The notes: generated from the sequence alone by a model not told the origin. Positions 35,019 through 46,368 are shown, counted from the first letter of the stretch. The stretch: DNA of 64,000 nucleotides from Sinorhizobium sp. B11 (GCA_039725955.1 CP091033.1:1612001-1676000); one strand, 5' to 3'. Made by a program: numbers and translations.

Positions 35019-35555
35019 TTAGGAACCATCGGCGCTGGGAGTGGAAGCGGGTGGCTTTTTTTGAACCGAAGCATCCTCAGCGTGAGTGCCGTGTCCAGGC
35101 GAACCGGCGATCAGTCGCATTGCGCCGGCCAATAGCAGAATCGAGATCGGGAGGACCAACGCGTTCCACTGTAACATCTGGTCAGTCTCGGCGACGAGCG
35201 TGGCGAAATGGACGACCAGATAGAGGATAATCATCTGGATGAAGAGATTCTTGAGTTCGGCGACACTATCGATGACCATCCAATCGGGCAGCGCCGCGCG
35301 TCGTTCGGGCGACAGATCGATGAGAAAGCCAAGCGCGATGGCACAGCCGAAGATGATAAGGACGATGGCAAACAGTAGTTTGTCCGTGGCCCGCATGACG
35401 GCCGCAATAACGGCAAGGTCCGGGTCGGTTCTCACATAGGCAAAGGCATGCCATAATGTCAGCAGACCCTCCCAAAACATCAGACCCGCAGCGGCAATAA
35501 CTCCTATGGATGCAAGCGCCATGACGAAGCGTAACTTCAGCAGGATGTTTATCAT
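35019..35555 (-). CDS. YqhA-family (UPF0114) membrane protein
   Basis: A 178-residue inner-membrane protein. I start it at the ATG at 35555 with GGAGAAACC before it. Three to four hydrophobic segments are seen (FVMALASIGVIAAAGLMFWE, then LFAIVLIIFGCAIALGFLI, a third at LFIQMIILYLVVHFATLV, and LPISILLLAGAM). The cytoplasmic tail is rich in proline and serine. The arrangement matches YqhA-like proteins, whose function is not established. It is divergent from an MgtC-like gene across a 160-base spacer. Confidence 0.8.
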   Translation of the reverse strand: MINILLKLRFVMALASIGVIAAAGLMFWEGLLTLWHAFAYVRTDPDLAVIAAVMRATDKLLFAIVLIIFGCAIALGFLIDLSPERRAALPDWMVIDSVAELKNLFIQMIILYLVVHFATLVAETDQMLQWNALVLPISILLLAGAMRLIAGSPGHGTHAEDASVQKKPPASTPSADGS

Positions 35556-35715
35556 GGTTTCTCCGATCGAACCTTCAACTTCCAATTCAGAGTAACAAAG
35601 ACGAGAGGATACTGGTTTCTTTCTGCACGAGGGTAAATGGTTTCTTGCAGTAGACGTCACTGACCGACGTCCCGGAAATAGGCGCCACTCAACCGGATAA
35701 CATAGAGGCGACGAT

Positions 35716-36411
35716 ATGGACGCCAGCCAATCAATTCTCCTCAAACTGGTGATTGCCCTGCTGCTTGGAACGCTGATCGGCGCCGAAAGGCATTTAAAGC
35801 AGCGGAACTCAAATCTCGTAACGCATGCGCTTGTTTCCCTTGGTGCCGCATCCTATGCATCGCTTCCGAGCGCGATGGGCTTCGAATTCGATCTGCGCAT
35901 GGGCGCTCAAGTCGTTACCGGTATAGGCTTCCTTGGGGCCGGTCTCATTATCCGCGACGGCACCAATATAAAAGGATTGAGCACGGCTGCGACTGTCTGG
36001 AGCACCGGCGCGGTAGGCGTCTTTGCTGGCTATGGGCAGCTTCTGCTGGCCGGCGAAGCGGCTCTTTTCATTGTTGCCTTCAATTACACGCTTCCCAAGC
36101 TTGGATCGTATATTGAAGCTTGGTCAGTGGTCGCACCAGAACAAGAGCTTATTTACGATATAAAGCTCAAATGCCCAACCGATCGTGAAATAGCCGTCCG
36201 TGCGACGCTATTGCAATCGCTGAACGCCAACAAACTGCAGTTCCGATCGATAAAAAGCCGCCTGTGCGATGCCGGCGACGGGATGGAAATCGAAGCAATC
36301 GTATTCACGAAAAACGAACAGGACAGCGTTGTCGAACAACTCGTGGCCCAGTTGAGTTTGAGATCGGACGTCGAACAAACGAGCTGGTCGAAAATCGATG
36401 AGACTAACTGA
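35716..36411 (+). CDS. MgtC/SapB-family membrane protein
   Basis: A 231-residue inner-membrane protein. The MgtC signature is clear in LLGTLIGAERHLKQR and in GIGFLGAGLIIRDGTNIKGL, with the conserved cysteine absent from this stretch. Four to five membrane segments occupy residues 1-135. A soluble C-terminal domain of about 90 residues follows, of ACT-like character. MgtC proteins help growth at low magnesium and in hosts and can inhibit the F-type ATP synthase in some pathogens. No magnesium-sensing leader was recognised upstream. Confidence 0.87.
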   Translation: MDASQSILLKLVIALLLGTLIGAERHLKQRNSNLVTHALVSLGAASYASLPSAMGFEFDLRMGAQVVTGIGFLGAGLIIRDGTNIKGLSTAATVWSTGAVGVFAGYGQLLLAGEAALFIVAFNYTLPKLGSYIEAWSVVAPEQELIYDIKLKCPTDREIAVRATLLQSLNANKLQFRSIKSRLCDAGDGMEIEAIVFTKNEQDSVVEQLVAQLSLRSDVEQTSWSKIDETN

Positions 36412-36862
36412 GAAGTGAGAAAGTGCCCCTTGCAGTGAGCATAAAAAGACGGTGCACGAAATCTCCGGCTTTTGCCGCCTCGATGGTCGACTTCGCCGAT
36501 GACGCCACCAGCATCTGGCCGGCACCAAATCGGTAGGTTCACAAAGTCCGGCCGGCAAAAAATCTTTGCGGAGCTCGAAGCCAGACGCGCGCGGGTACTG
36601 CGAACTCGCGATCGCCGGATGCTGTCCCCACGCGGCGAACGCTCAGAGATGTGCCTAATGCAACGCTGCCGCGCTGGCGTGATCGCAGTGGCTCTGCATC
36701 CGGCAAGCGTCGCCAGAGCGCCGAATTGGGACAGGACGCACCATCAGTAATGCTTGCTGCTTTCCACGTCCGGTAGTAGAACTTGAGCGCTTGCTAATTT
36801 TTATAGACTGCTTCCATCCGCCTTGAGTTGTCGAATTTCTCGGTCTTGTTGGAGACATGTCG
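36412..36862. promoter_or_regulatory. Spacer upstream of the RND efflux operon
   Basis: These 451 bases hold no convincing gene. It must contain the efflux pump promoter. No regulator gene is adjacent on either side, unlike most RND operons. TTGGAGAC at 36848-36855 precedes the start. Confidence 0.4.
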
Positions 36863-38035
36863 ATGAAGTTGCATCGTCGGGTTCCGCCGACGTTCCTGAT
36901 GTTATTGTTCGCAGCTCTGATGTCAGTGCCGCAGAACGTGGCGGCACAGGCTGGTCCGTCCGTTGGCGTCCTCACCGTGCCGGTTCAAGACGTTTCGCCG
37001 AAACATGAATTCGTCGGACGTGTGGAGGCAGTCAATGCCGTCGATATCCGTTCGCGGATCGAAGGTTTTGTCGACCAACGTCTTTTCAATGAAGGCCAAC
37101 TGGTCAGGAAGGATCAGGATCTCTTCTTGATCGACAAGCGGTCCCTGGAAATAGCGCTGTCGGACGCCAGGGCAGCGCTTGCGAGCGCCCAGGCGGCATT
37201 GGCGGATGCTGAACGCCGCGTCGCGCGAAATCAATCGCTGAGCAACCAAACCGTTTCGCGCGCGACGCTGGAGGAAAGCCAGACCGCCCTTGAAACCAGT
37301 CAGGCAAACCTTCTGTCGGCACAAGCGCGCGTGAGCCAGGCCGAGCTCAATCTCAGCTTCACCCGGATAGTCTCGCCGATCGACGGCCGCATCGGAGCCG
37401 CGGAATTGTCTGTTGGAAGCTTCGTCAGCGGCAGCTCAACGACATTGGCTCGTGTCGTCGAAATGGATCCGATCCGCGTTGTGTTCTCTGTGAGCGATCG
37501 ATCGATCCTCGAACTGCGTGCGGCCGGAGGCAATATTGGCAAGGAGGAGCTCGCCAGCGGCTATAAGTCCAGCCTGCGGCTGTCGAACGGCCAACCTTAC
37601 ACGGAGCCGGGAAGGATTGAGTTCTTCGGCAATGAAATCGACCCGGCAACGGGGACGCTGGCAATTCGAACGCTATTTCCCAATCCGGATGCACTGCTTA
37701 TTCCAGGTCAGTTCGTAACGGTCATCATATCGGAAAGGGAAAAGACGCTTCGTCCTGTCGTGCCGCTGGGGGCGGTGCAGCAGGATCGGGGTGGCAAGTA
37801 CGTTCTGCTCGTCAATGCGCAGAATGCCGTCGAGCTTCGTCGAATAAAAATTACCCGGCAGATCGGCGGCAACTGGGCAGTAGACGATGGTCTTAAAGGC
37901 GGGGAGAAACTGATCGTCGACGGCCTGCAGAACGTCTCGGAAGGCCTCGTCGTCGAACCGACGGAAGTTTCTCCAGCCGACAGCAGCGCGATCTCGCTCG
38001 CGCCTATGGAACCGCAATCGGGTTCAGCGCAATGA
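36863..38035 (+). CDS. RND efflux pump periplasmic adaptor protein
   Basis: A 390-residue membrane fusion protein (HlyD/AcrA family). A signal peptide ([20 protein letters not shown], cleavage after VAAQ) is not followed by an obvious lipobox cysteine. The order is a lipoyl half ([20 protein letters not shown]), a long alpha hairpin rich in alanine and glutamine (about residues 90-160), the second lipoyl half ([20 protein letters not shown]), and the beta-barrel and membrane-proximal domains. It links the RND pump to an outer-membrane channel. The ATG at 36857 is an alternative start. It overlaps the pump gene by four bases. Confidence 0.92.
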   Translation: MKLHRRVPPTFLMLLFAALMSVPQNVAAQAGPSVGVLTVPVQDVSPKHEFVGRVEAVNAVDIRSRIEGFVDQRLFNEGQLVRKDQDLFLIDKRSLEIALSDARAALASAQAALADAERRVARNQSLSNQTVSRATLEESQTALETSQANLLSAQARVSQAELNLSFTRIVSPIDGRIGAAELSVGSFVSGSSTTLARVVEMDPIRVVFSVSDRSILELRAAGGNIGKEELASGYKSSLRLSNGQPYTEPGRIEFFGNEIDPATGTLAIRTLFPNPDALLIPGQFVTVIISEREKTLRPVVPLGAVQQDRGGKYVLLVNAQNAVELRRIKITRQIGGNWAVDDGLKGGEKLIVDGLQNVSEGLVVEPTEVSPADSSAISLAPMEPQSGSAQ

Positions 38036-41000
38036 ACCTTTCGGCGCACTTCATTGCCAGGCCGAGATTTGCGATGGTCATCGCAGTTGTGATGATGATT
38101 GCGGGTGGCCTGTCTCTCTTCTTGATACCCGTCGCCCAGTTTCCGCAGATCACACCGCCCGAAGTGCAGGTCACGGCAAGCTATCCCGGCGCGAATGCCA
38201 GCGTCATGACTGACAGCGTGGCGGCGCCGATCGAGGATCAGGTGAACGGGGTTGAAGACATGCTCTACATGTCATCGTCGAGCACCAATAACGGCACCTA
38301 CAGTCTGACGGTTACGTTCGCGGCGGGTACGGATCCAGCGATCGCCCAGGTCAATGTGCAAAATCGCGTGTCAATGGCATCGCCTCGGCTTCCTGCTGCC
38401 GTTACACAGACAGGCGTCTCGGTCAGAACTCGTTCGTCGAGCATGCTGCTTGGCTTTGCGGTTTACTCGCCGAAGGGCACTAAAGACGATGTCTTCATCA
38501 GCAACTATGCCATGATCAACATCCGTGATGCGATCGCCCGCCTGCCGGGCGTCGGTGAGGCGAGCGTGTTTGGTCCCGCCTACAGCATGCGTATCTGGAT
38601 GAATCCCGATCGCATGCAGGCCCTTGGCATAACCGCAGCCGACTTGATGGCGGCGATACAGGCCCAGAACGTCCAGGCATCCGCCGGCCAGCTCGGTTCG
38701 CCCCCGTCACCCACCGGTCAGCAGCTGCAGTTGACCATCATGGCCAGAGGACGGCTTGCCGATGCAAACGAGTTCGGCAACATCATCATCCGCACCAACG
38801 CGGACGGAGCGATCGTCCATCTCCGCGACGTCGCCCGGATCGAGCTCGGCGCACAATCCTACGATACGGCTTCGACCCTGAATGGCAGGCCGAGCGCTAC
38901 GGTCGTCGTCTATCAATCGACCGATGCAAACGCGCTCGCGGTCTCGAACGCTGTTCTTGGCGAGCTGCAGACATTGTCGGAACAATTTCCTGATGACCTC
39001 GCCTACACGGTCGTTTTCGACACGACCGCTTTCGTCCGGCAGACCATCCATGAGATTTTTGTCACATTGGCGATCACCTTCGTACTCGTTGTCCTTGTCG
39101 TGTTCTTTTTCCTGCAGGACTGGCGCGCGACAATCATCCCGACGCTGACCATACCCGTTTCGCTGATCGGCGGTTTTGCCGTGCTTTATCTCATGGGTTA
39201 TTCGGCCAATACGATCACGCTTTTCGCGATGATACTCGCGATCAGTCTTGTCGTGGACGACGCGATCATCGTGGTGGAAAATGTCCAGCGCATCATGAGC
39301 GAGATGGGCGTCGACGTGCGTGAAGCGACGCTACGCACGATGAGCCAGGTCACGGGTCCAATCGTTGCAACAACGTTGGTGCTGGCCGCTCTCTTCGTGC
39401 CGGTTGCGTTCCTTACCGGCATAACCGGTGAACTCTACCGTCAGTTCGCGGTCACCATCTTGATCACGATCACCTTCTCGACGATCAATGCCTTGACCCT
39501 CAGTCCGGCACTCTGCGTCCTGATCCTCCGGCCGGTACAGGAGAGCCGGTCGAAGCTGTTCGGCAGGATAAACCAGGGCCTCGATGCATCGCGACGGTTT
39601 TACGTTTCTTTGCTGGCGGTTTTTGCCCGCAGGATTGCCCTCAGTCTGCTGTTTCTCATGATTACCGTCGTGGGCGTCTACGGTCTCTATCGCATCCTGC
39701 CCGTGGGTTTTGTCCCGGCAGAAGACCAGGGCTATCTCTTCATGAACGTGCAATTGCCCGATTCCGCTTCCCTCGAGCGCACGCAGGAGACAATCGCGAC
39801 GGTCACCACTGTGCTCCAGCGGACGCCCGGGATTGCAAACACCATCGCCATTGCCGGAACGAGCATGATCGGCGGGGGCGGCTCCAATTCGGCAATGATC
39901 ATCTCGGCGCTGAAGCCGTGGAGCGAACGCGGGTCGGACCAGAGCGCCTTTGCGTTGATGAACGAGCTTCGAACGGAGTTCAGAAAGGTTTCGACGGCGT
40001 CGGTGGTCCCGTTCAATCCGCCAGCAATACCTGGTCTCGGGACAACCGGTGGCTTTGACTTTCGCCTTCAGGCCCGCGCCGGGCAAAGTCAGGAAGAACT
40101 TGCCGAAGTGATGCGCGGACTGATCGTCGCAGCAAACCAGACGGAGCGGTTAACAGGCGTGTTCAGCACGTTTTCGGCTGACGCGCCGCAGATCTATCTC
40201 GATATCGACCGGCGACGAGCCGAACTTTTCGGCGTTTCACCGGCGACGATCTTCAGCACGCTGCAAGCGCATCTGGGATCGGCCTATGTCGACGACTTCA
40301 ACATTTTTTCGCGCGTATACCAGGTTCGGATCCAGGACGAGCCGACGTTCCGTTCGCGCATTGAGGACATCCAGCGGCTGAGAGTGCGGAGCCAGTCCGG
40401 CGATCTGGTTCCCTTGCAAGGATTGCTTTCCATCTCGACCATCTACGGACCAAACTCGGTCAATCGCTACAACCTTTTTCCATCGGCCGCTATCAACGGT
40501 CAGGCTGCGGCGGGGGCGAGCACCGGGGATGCCTTGAACGCCATGGAGGCGCTCGCAACGGAAAAGCTGCCGCCAGGCTTTGGATATGAATGGACGGGAC
40601 TGGCGCTTCAGGAAAAGCAAGCGGGTGGACAGACGGTCATCATCCTGATCATGGGGATCATTATCACCTACCTCTTCCTCGTCGCCCAATATGAAAGCTG
40701 GAGCGTTCCGCTTGCAGTGATGATGTCCGTGATCGTCGCGGTGCTCGGGGCCTTGGCGGGCCTGGTGATCGGCAGGATCGATCTCAATATCTACGCCCAG
40801 ATCGGCCTGCTGCTGCTGATCGGCCTGGCGGCCAAGAACGCCATCCTCATTGTAGAATTCGCCAAGGAGCGCCGGGAAGACGGTCTCAGCATCATAGAAG
40901 CGGCACGCGAAGGGACGGCACAGCGCTTCAGACCGGTATTAATGACGGCGATGGCATCGATATTGGGCGTAGTGCCGTTGGTGGTGGCGACGGGAGCCGG

Positions 41001-41217
41001 AGCAGGCAGCCGCCAGGCGATCGGCGTTACCGTGCTCGGTGGGTTGCTGCTCGGAACAATCGTAGGCCTTCTCGCCATTCCTTTGCTCTATATATTCGTT
41101 CAGACGGTGAGAGAGATTGCCAAGCGGCGAATATTCGGTTCCGGGCATGTCGAGAAGGATCGCGGCCTCACCGCAGCGACCGGTCGCGATTTATTGGATC
41201 GAACCAGGGATCTCTGA
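38032..41217 (+). CDS. RND multidrug efflux transporter, HAE1 family
   Basis: A 1061-residue inner-membrane proton-driven pump. The N-terminus ([20 protein letters not shown]), the proton-relay aspartate pair in [16 protein letters not shown] (membrane segment 4) and the relay lysine in [20 protein letters not shown] (segment 10) are intact, and two large periplasmic loops are present. The length is standard for AcrB-like proteins. It forms a tripartite pump with the adaptor upstream. No outer-membrane TolC-like gene is in the operon, so it must use a channel encoded elsewhere. Confidence 0.94.
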   Translation: MNLSAHFIARPRFAMVIAVVMMIAGGLSLFLIPVAQFPQITPPEVQVTASYPGANASVMTDSVAAPIEDQVNGVEDMLYMSSSSTNNGTYSLTVTFAAGTDPAIAQVNVQNRVSMASPRLPAAVTQTGVSVRTRSSSMLLGFAVYSPKGTKDDVFISNYAMINIRDAIARLPGVGEASVFGPAYSMRIWMNPDRMQALGITAADLMAAIQAQNVQASAGQLGSPPSPTGQQLQLTIMARGRLADANEFGNIIIRTNADGAIVHLRDVARIELGAQSYDTASTLNGRPSATVVVYQSTDANALAVSNAVLGELQTLSEQFPDDLAYTVVFDTTAFVRQTIHEIFVTLAITFVLVVLVVFFFLQDWRATIIPTLTIPVSLIGGFAVLYLMGYSANTITLFAMILAISLVVDDAIIVVENVQRIMSEMGVDVREATLRTMSQVTGPIVATTLVLAALFVPVAFLTGITGELYRQFAVTILITITFSTINALTLSPALCVLILRPVQESRSKLFGRINQGLDASRRFYVSLLAVFARRIALSLLFLMITVVGVYGLYRILPVGFVPAEDQGYLFMNVQLPDSASLERTQETIATVTTVLQRTPGIANTIAIAGTSMIGGGGSNSAMIISALKPWSERGSDQSAFALMNELRTEFRKVSTASVVPFNPPAIPGLGTTGGFDFRLQARAGQSQEELAEVMRGLIVAANQTERLTGVFSTFSADAPQIYLDIDRRRAELFGVSPATIFSTLQAHLGSAYVDDFNIFSRVYQVRIQDEPTFRSRIEDIQRLRVRSQSGDLVPLQGLLSISTIYGPNSVNRYNLFPSAAINGQAAAGASTGDALNAMEALATEKLPPGFGYEWTGLALQEKQAGGQTVIILIMGIIITYLFLVAQYESWSVPLAVMMSVIVAVLGALAGLVIGRIDLNIYAQIGLLLLIGLAAKNAILIVEFAKERREDGLSIIEAAREGTAQRFRPVLMTAMASILGVVPLVVATGAGAGSRQAIGVTVLGGLLLGTIVGLLAIPLLYIFVQTVREIAKRRIFGSGHVEKDRGLTAATGRDLLDRTRDL

Positions 41218-41253
41218 GACCAACTTCTTCAGAACCATCTCGAGGGATTTGCC

Positions 41254-41952
41254 ATGATTGCTGCTGAGGACCGTGCGGAAAATGTCGTGCTGGTGCACGG
41301 GCTTGCGCGCAGCAGCGGATCCCTTCGGCTTGTCGAGAAGACTCTGGCGCGGCGCGGATACGTCGTCATCAACAACGAATATCCTTCGACGCGCGCGACC
41401 ATTTCCGAACTCGCCGGCCACATAGGTGAGGCAGTGGCAATGTGCGGGTCAGGACGCGTCAATTTCGTTACCCATTCGATGGGTGGCATTCTTGTCCGCT
41501 ATTGGCTGGCGCAAATGCGTCCTGCAAATCTTGGCCGGATTGTCATGCTGGCGCCCCCGAACAACGGGTCCGAGATCGTGGACGTCTTCGGAGAGATGAC
41601 GCCATTTCACTGGATCAATGGCCCCGCCGGGTGCGAGCTTGGGACTGGCCCCGCCGCGTTGCCGAAGCTTCTGCCGCTACCGGACTATCCAGTGGGCATT
41701 ATCGCGGGTGATATATCCATCAATCCGCTTTTCAACGCCATCATAGAAGGGCGCAACGATGGGAAAGTGTCCGTCGCATCGACGAAGCTGGAGGGCGCGA
41801 CGGACCATCTGGTGCTTCATGCGACGCACACCTTCATGATGTTCAACCCCATCGTCATCGCCGAAATCGTCAATTTCATCGAAACAGGCGCGTTTCGGCG
41901 CGGCCTGACGATGCAGGAGGCAAGCAAGGCGCTTTTTGCGATGTTCCGATAG
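41254..41952 (+). CDS. Alpha/beta hydrolase, lipase-like
   Basis: A 232-residue hydrolase. The oxyanion segment is [14 protein letters not shown] (about residue 10), and the nucleophile elbow is [16 protein letters not shown] (serine near residue 75). A C-terminal histidine in [11 protein letters not shown] is the likely catalytic base. The pattern matches small lipases/PGAP1-like esterases. It lacks a signal peptide. It lies 36 bases after the efflux pump gene and may be read through from it. The substrate is unknown. Confidence 0.85.
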   Translation: MIAAEDRAENVVLVHGLARSSGSLRLVEKTLARRGYVVINNEYPSTRATISELAGHIGEAVAMCGSGRVNFVTHSMGGILVRYWLAQMRPANLGRIVMLAPPNNGSEIVDVFGEMTPFHWINGPAGCELGTGPAALPKLLPLPDYPVGIIAGDISINPLFNAIIEGRNDGKVSVASTKLEGATDHLVLHATHTFMMFNPIVIAEIVNFIETGAFRRGLTMQEASKALFAMFR

Positions 41953-42053
41953 GAACCCGGCGATCTTTCTGTTTCGGATGGGCATGCCGACTTGTTTCCA
42001 TCGGTCGCCAGGCGTCACCGGTCTTCTGGCCCGAATAACTGAAGGAGTATTCC

Positions 42054-42392
42054 ATGAACGTCCTGCACATGGCGACAGTCGCCTTTTTCACAGTTGTCTT
42101 AACCTTGGCGGAAGTTGCTCCGGCAGACGCTGCTTCGGCGCAGGTGACCGGCACAGTTCAAGTGCGATCCGGACCCGGTACCTCGTTTCGCGTCGTTGGT
42201 CAGTTACGAAGGGGAGATAGAGTGACCATTGACCGCTGCTCTTCGTCGCGCAGATGGTGTAATGTCCGCTCCCGGTATTCCCGCAGCGGCTGGGTCAACT
42301 CGCGCTTCCTCGACCGCGTTTCGAGCGGTGGCGGCAGTCGGGGCGGCATATGTTTTTACGGTGCTCGCGGCTATATATGCGTCGGCCGGTGA
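42054..42392 (+). CDS. Secreted SH3-domain protein
   Basis: A 112-residue exported protein. A signal peptide (MATVAFFTVVLTLAEVAPADA, cleavage near AASA) is followed by one bacterial SH3 domain (TGTVQVRSGPGTSFRVVGQL, then VTIDRCSSSRRWCNVRSR and GWVNSRFLDRV). The C-terminus is glycine-rich with two cysteines (GGICFYGARGYICVG). Bacterial SH3 domains usually bind peptidoglycan or other surface polymers. No enzyme domain is attached. Confidence 0.82.
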   Translation: MNVLHMATVAFFTVVLTLAEVAPADAASAQVTGTVQVRSGPGTSFRVVGQLRRGDRVTIDRCSSSRRWCNVRSRYSRSGWVNSRFLDRVSSGGGSRGGICFYGARGYICVGR

Positions 42393-42415
42393 ACATTCAT
42401 TTCGCTGGCGCCGTT

Positions 42416-43471
42416 TCAGCCTGAGTCATCACCATGATCGTCTTCGCTGTCGCGTCCGAGAAGTTCGGATACCCACCGGCTGGATGGATGATTGCGGCAG
42501 AACGTCACCAGCGCGATCGAGATGGGTACACCGATGAATGCGCCGAAGATCCCCCATAGATAACCCCAGGCAAAAACGGAAAACAGCACGACGACCGGTG
42601 AAAGGGAGAGAGCATTGCCTGATACGCGAGGCTCGATATAGCTGCCAAGCGTGAATTGGATGAGGTTGAGCCCCAGGAACAGGATAAGCGCCGATTGCCA
42701 GTTGTCGAACTGAATGAGGGCAAAGGCGGTAGGAAGCAGCGTTGCCACGAGCGGTCCGATAAAGGGTATGTAATTCAGAACGAAGGCGATGGCGCCCCAT
42801 TCCTTTGCGAGGGGAAGTCCGAAAGCACTGGTGAAACCCCAGACGACGAGGCCCGTTACGATGCTCATGATCGTCCGGATCCTCATGTAGCGGCGAAGCT
42901 TTTCTGCCGTCTGCCGGCTGCCATCGAGAAGCAATTGCCGCGCCACAGGATAAGGCATTGTTTTGAGGCGATTGGCAAAACCCTCTACTTCCATCACTCC
43001 GAGAAGCAAGTAGGTCAGAGCGACCAACCAGAAGCTGAACGTGCTGTTGAGGCGGGTCGTCACGGTTTGAACCATGCGCACGACTGAAGCTGTGCCAACA
43101 TTGTTGGCCCAGAGCACATCGACGTCGATACCCTGTTCCTCCAGCCACCGACGAACTTCATCATAGTGTTGTTGAAAGCGGGCGGCATTGCTGATCATCC
43201 ATCCGCCGACACGGCCGAAGGACCAAGAGAAGATCCAGGCAAACGCAAGAAGGGCGATCATCACAACGGTCAAGGTCGCCAGAAGCGCGACGTATTTTGG
43301 AAGGAATGCCTGCATGCCGTGTTGGACCGGCCACAGAAGGGCTATTGCCAGGAGCGCGAATGCCAGTGGCGCAATCACCGGCGCGCTCGCCGGCAACAGG
43401 GCGATCACGACAAGCACCGCAATCACGACTTCGGCCGAAGAAACTGCTCGTTGGCGTCCAGCCCGCATCAT
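42416..43471 (-). CDS. AI-2E-family (PerM-like) membrane transporter
   Basis: A 351-residue inner-membrane protein of the AI-2E/PerM family. About eight hydrophobic segments are present, with the central soluble stretch (QQHYDEVRRWLEEQGIDVDV). The C-terminal family motifs are NYIPFIGPLVATLLPTAFAL and GSYIEPRVSGNALSLSPVVV, followed by WGYLWGIFGAFIGVPISI. Members export AI-2 or act as sodium/proton antiporters; which applies here is not known. It lies 18 bases after the start of nothing obvious and is convergent with the SH3 gene. Confidence 0.88.
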   Translation of the reverse strand: MMRAGRQRAVSSAEVVIAVLVVIALLPASAPVIAPLAFALLAIALLWPVQHGMQAFLPKYVALLATLTVVMIALLAFAWIFSWSFGRVGGWMISNAARFQQHYDEVRRWLEEQGIDVDVLWANNVGTASVVRMVQTVTTRLNSTFSFWLVALTYLLLGVMEVEGFANRLKTMPYPVARQLLLDGSRQTAEKLRRYMRIRTIMSIVTGLVVWGFTSAFGLPLAKEWGAIAFVLNYIPFIGPLVATLLPTAFALIQFDNWQSALILFLGLNLIQFTLGSYIEPRVSGNALSLSPVVVLFSVFAWGYLWGIFGAFIGVPISIALVTFCRNHPSSRWVSELLGRDSEDDHGDDSG

Positions 43472-43489
43472 CGTCCTCGAGTGGGTACC

Positions 43490-44932
43490 TCAGAGTGCAT
43501 TCTTGAAAATCTGGCCGTCCTTCATGACGAGCTTCAGGTTTTTCTCGGGTTCCTCGATCATCTTGATGTCGTCGAGCGGATTGCCGTCCCAGACGAGGAT
43601 ATCGGCAAAGGCTCCCTTTTCGATGACACCCAAACTGCCCGAATAGGGCGTGCGCAGGTTGGAGAGCGTCAGAAGACTTGCGTTGCCCGATGTCGCCATG
43701 CGCAACGCCTCGGCGTTGGAATACCAGTTGCTCAGATGCGTGAGCATGACGTTCTGGCGAGGCGTCAATTCCGGCGAAAACAGGAGATCCGACCCCCAGG
43801 CCGTCTTGATCCCATATTTTTTCGCGTATCCGTAGATCTTTGGTGTTCCGATGAAAATCTGCGCTGCGCGCTCGGCACCCACACCGGTCTGTGAGGCAGC
43901 ATCTTCGATCGACAGGAACGGTTGAGTGCTGAGCCAGATATTCTTGTCGGCAAACATCCTTGCCGTCTCTTCATCCATGAGGTGGGCATGTTCGATACAT
44001 GCCACTCCCGCGTCGATCGCGCGCCGGACGGTATTGGATGCATAGGCATGAACCGTTACATAGGTGTTCCAGTCCCGCGCCACGTCAGCGGCTGCGCGGA
44101 TCTCCTCCTCGCTGAACGTACTCATGTCGAGCGGGCTTCGCGGAGACGACACCCCTCCCCCTCCGACAATCTTGACCTGCGATGCGCCTTGAAGAAGCTG
44201 CTCGCGCACGCGACGTTTCAAGCCTCCGACATCATCGACGATGGCAGCGCTTCCCATCAATTCGCTGAGACTGAGCTGACCATCTCTCGGAGGAATTTCG
44301 AACGGCATGCGCAGGTCACCGTGACCGCCCGACGTCGTGATCATTGCCCCCGAGGGGAAAATGCGCGGACCCGGAATGATGCCGGCATCGATGGCCTGTT
44401 TGAATGTGAAGACCGGCCCGCCGAGATCGCGAATAGTGGTAAAACCCCGCATCAAGGTGCGTTCGGCTTCGGCGGTGGAAGCGGCAAAGATCATGCCGGG
44501 ATCGCCGGTCAAAAGGACCGGCAGGGGCACCGCAGCGTAAATCGTGTGCCAATGCGCGTCGATCATGCCCGGCATCAAGACACGATCGTTGCAGGCGATT
44601 ATGATTGCATCGGCGGGCGGCGGATTGTTTGCGGCATCGATCGCGATGATCCTGCCTTCTTCCACCAGGACCTGCGAGCCGTTCTGCAAGGTGTTGGATT
44701 TGCCGTCGAAAAGCCGGATCTGGTTCAGAAGTATTTTTGAGGGCCGCTTTGAAGTTTGCGCGTTGCCTGCTCGGGGTACCGCACCCGCAACGGCAATCGA
44801 TCCGATGCCGGCCAGGAATGTTCGTCGCGAATATTCGCCGAGGTAGCGGGATCGCTGCTGAAGATCGCGATTTGCGCAACCGCAACCGGCATCGTGGACA
44901 AGGTGGCCATATTTCCTGCCAGCTCTAAACAT
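43490..44932 (-). CDS. Tat-exported amidohydrolase, imidazolonepropionase-like
   Basis: A 480-residue metal-dependent hydrolase. A twin-arginine signal is clear (YSRRTFLAGIGSIAVAGAV, cleavage after GNAQ), after an N-terminal extension of about 36 residues containing a CGC motif. Metal-ligand motifs are PGMIDAHWHTIYAA (HxH), VTVHAYASNTVRRAID, ACIEHAHLMDEE and TAWGSDLLFSPE with the catalytic aspartate. The relatives are prolidase-like and imidazolonepropionase-like amidohydrolases. It would act in the periplasm on an amide, peptide or cyclic compound. The start is uncertain because of the unusual extension. Confidence 0.87.
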   Translation of the reverse strand: MFRAGRKYGHLVHDAGCGCANRDLQQRSRYLGEYSRRTFLAGIGSIAVAGAVPRAGNAQTSKRPSKILLNQIRLFDGKSNTLQNGSQVLVEEGRIIAIDAANNPPPADAIIIACNDRVLMPGMIDAHWHTIYAAVPLPVLLTGDPGMIFAASTAEAERTLMRGFTTIRDLGGPVFTFKQAIDAGIIPGPRIFPSGAMITTSGGHGDLRMPFEIPPRDGQLSLSELMGSAAIVDDVGGLKRRVREQLLQGASQVKIVGGGGVSSPRSPLDMSTFSEEEIRAAADVARDWNTYVTVHAYASNTVRRAIDAGVACIEHAHLMDEETARMFADKNIWLSTQPFLSIEDAASQTGVGAERAAQIFIGTPKIYGYAKKYGIKTAWGSDLLFSPELTPRQNVMLTHLSNWYSNAEALRMATSGNASLLTLSNLRTPYSGSLGVIEKGAFADILVWDGNPLDDIKMIEEPEKNLKLVMKDGQIFKNAL

Positions 44933-45103
44933 GGCATGCCCCCGAAGATATCTCACTGAAACGGTCCGTCTCCGACATGACCATCCCGTGCCGTTCGAGA
45001 GGCGATGCTTCCCGAAGCGAGCGCTCCAGACCACAGGCAGGCGCCTTGACCTGGGCACAAACCCAAGGATTCCGGATAAGAAAGCCAGGTTTTTCGGCCA
45101 CGA

Positions 45104-46348
45104 TCAGTAGTCGACCGCGTCACGAGCGATAGGGCATGTCATGCAATGGCCGCCGCCGCGCCCACGCCCAAGCTCCGCGCCTGTGATCGTGATCACCTCA
45201 ATGCCCTGCTTGCGCAGCAAGGTATTGGTGTAGGTATTGCGGTCGTAGGCATAGACGACGCCGGGTGACGCGCAGACCAGATTGGCGCCGCTGTCCCACT
45301 GGGTTCGTTCGCGCATATAGTCGTTTCCGCCGGTCTCGACGACCCGCATCGTCTTCAATCCGAGCGCGTCGCGCACGGTTTCGACGAAAGAGCCCTTGTC
45401 CTTGCGCAGTTCGATGCCGCCATTGCCGTCGGGACGATAGGAGAAGGCTTCGATATTGTTGACGATATCGGGATAGAGAAGCACGCAGTCGCGGTCCGCA
45501 AAGGTGAATACCGTGTCGAGATGCATGGCCGCGCGCAGCTTCGGCATTGCCGCAACGATAACGCGCTCGGCAGCACCTTTCTCGAATAGTGCTTTTGCCA
45601 CCTGACCGATCGCCTGTCGGGAGGTGCGCTCACTCATGCCGATGAGGACATTGCCCTTGCCAATTGGCATGACATCCCCGCCTTCGATCGTGGCAAGACC
45701 CCAATCCTTCGTTGGATCTCCCCACCAGACGTTGACCTTGCCGGCGAAGTCGGGATGAAACTTGTAAATAGAAGTGGTAAGGATCGTCTCCTCATGACGC
45801 GCTGGCCAGTAAAGCGCGTTCAACGTTACACCGCCATAGATCCAGCAGGTCGTATCACGCGTATAGAGCGTATTCGGCAGCGGCGGCAGCAGATATTCGT
45901 TGACGCCGGCGGCATCACGGATCAGGGCGAGTTGCTCGCCGCCCAGAGCTTCCGGAAATTCGAATGTCGACAGGCCGCCGATCAGGGTTTCAGCCAGATC
46001 CCGGTCGGAAAGCCCCTCCAGATAGGAACGCACTTCGTTCAGCAGACCGAGACCGATCTGGTTGGCGACGACCTGATTGTCGAGAATCCACTTCTTTGCC
46101 TCAGGGAGCGCAACCGTCTCGGCGAGCAGATTATGCATCTCGACCACGTCGACGCCGCGGTCACGCATTTTGGTTATGAAGTCGAAGTGGTCGCGCTTGG
46201 CATTATCGACCCAGAGAACATCGTCGAACAAGAGCGCGTCGCAATTGCTCGGCGTCAGACGCTGATGGGCACGCCCCGGCGCGCATACCAGGACCTTTCG
46301 CAGTTGGCCAACTTCGGAATGCACACCGAATGTGATTTCCTGTGTCAT
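45104..46348 (-). CDS. arcA: Arginine deiminase
   Basis: A 414-residue enzyme that converts arginine to citrulline and ammonia, the first step of the arginine deiminase route. The catalytic cysteine motif is [13 protein letters not shown] at the C-terminus (cysteine near residue 402). The substrate aspartate and histidine are in [13 protein letters not shown], and the N-terminal [22 protein letters not shown] is typical. The start at 46348 is favoured by a good ribosome site. It follows an ArcD-like antiporter gene by 20 bases on the same strand. The genes for ornithine carbamoyltransferase (arcB) and carbamate kinase (arcC) are not in the window. Confidence 0.95.
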   Translation of the reverse strand: MTQEITFGVHSEVGQLRKVLVCAPGRAHQRLTPSNCDALLFDDVLWVDNAKRDHFDFITKMRDRGVDVVEMHNLLAETVALPEAKKWILDNQVVANQIGLGLLNEVRSYLEGLSDRDLAETLIGGLSTFEFPEALGGEQLALIRDAAGVNEYLLPPLPNTLYTRDTTCWIYGGVTLNALYWPARHEETILTTSIYKFHPDFAGKVNVWWGDPTKDWGLATIEGGDVMPIGKGNVLIGMSERTSRQAIGQVAKALFEKGAAERVIVAAMPKLRAAMHLDTVFTFADRDCVLLYPDIVNNIEAFSYRPDGNGGIELRKDKGSFVETVRDALGLKTMRVVETGGNDYMRERTQWDSGANLVCASPGVVYAYDRNTYTNTLLRKQGIEVITITGAELGRGRGGGHCMTCPIARDAVDY

Positions 46349-46368
46349 CGATTTTCCTCCCTGTGTCC

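Noticed and set aside
35614..35646. GGTTTCTT repeated 25 bases apart in the YqhA/MgtC spacer
   Set aside because: The word is short and unsupported by symmetry or by any nearby regulator gene, so it may be chance.
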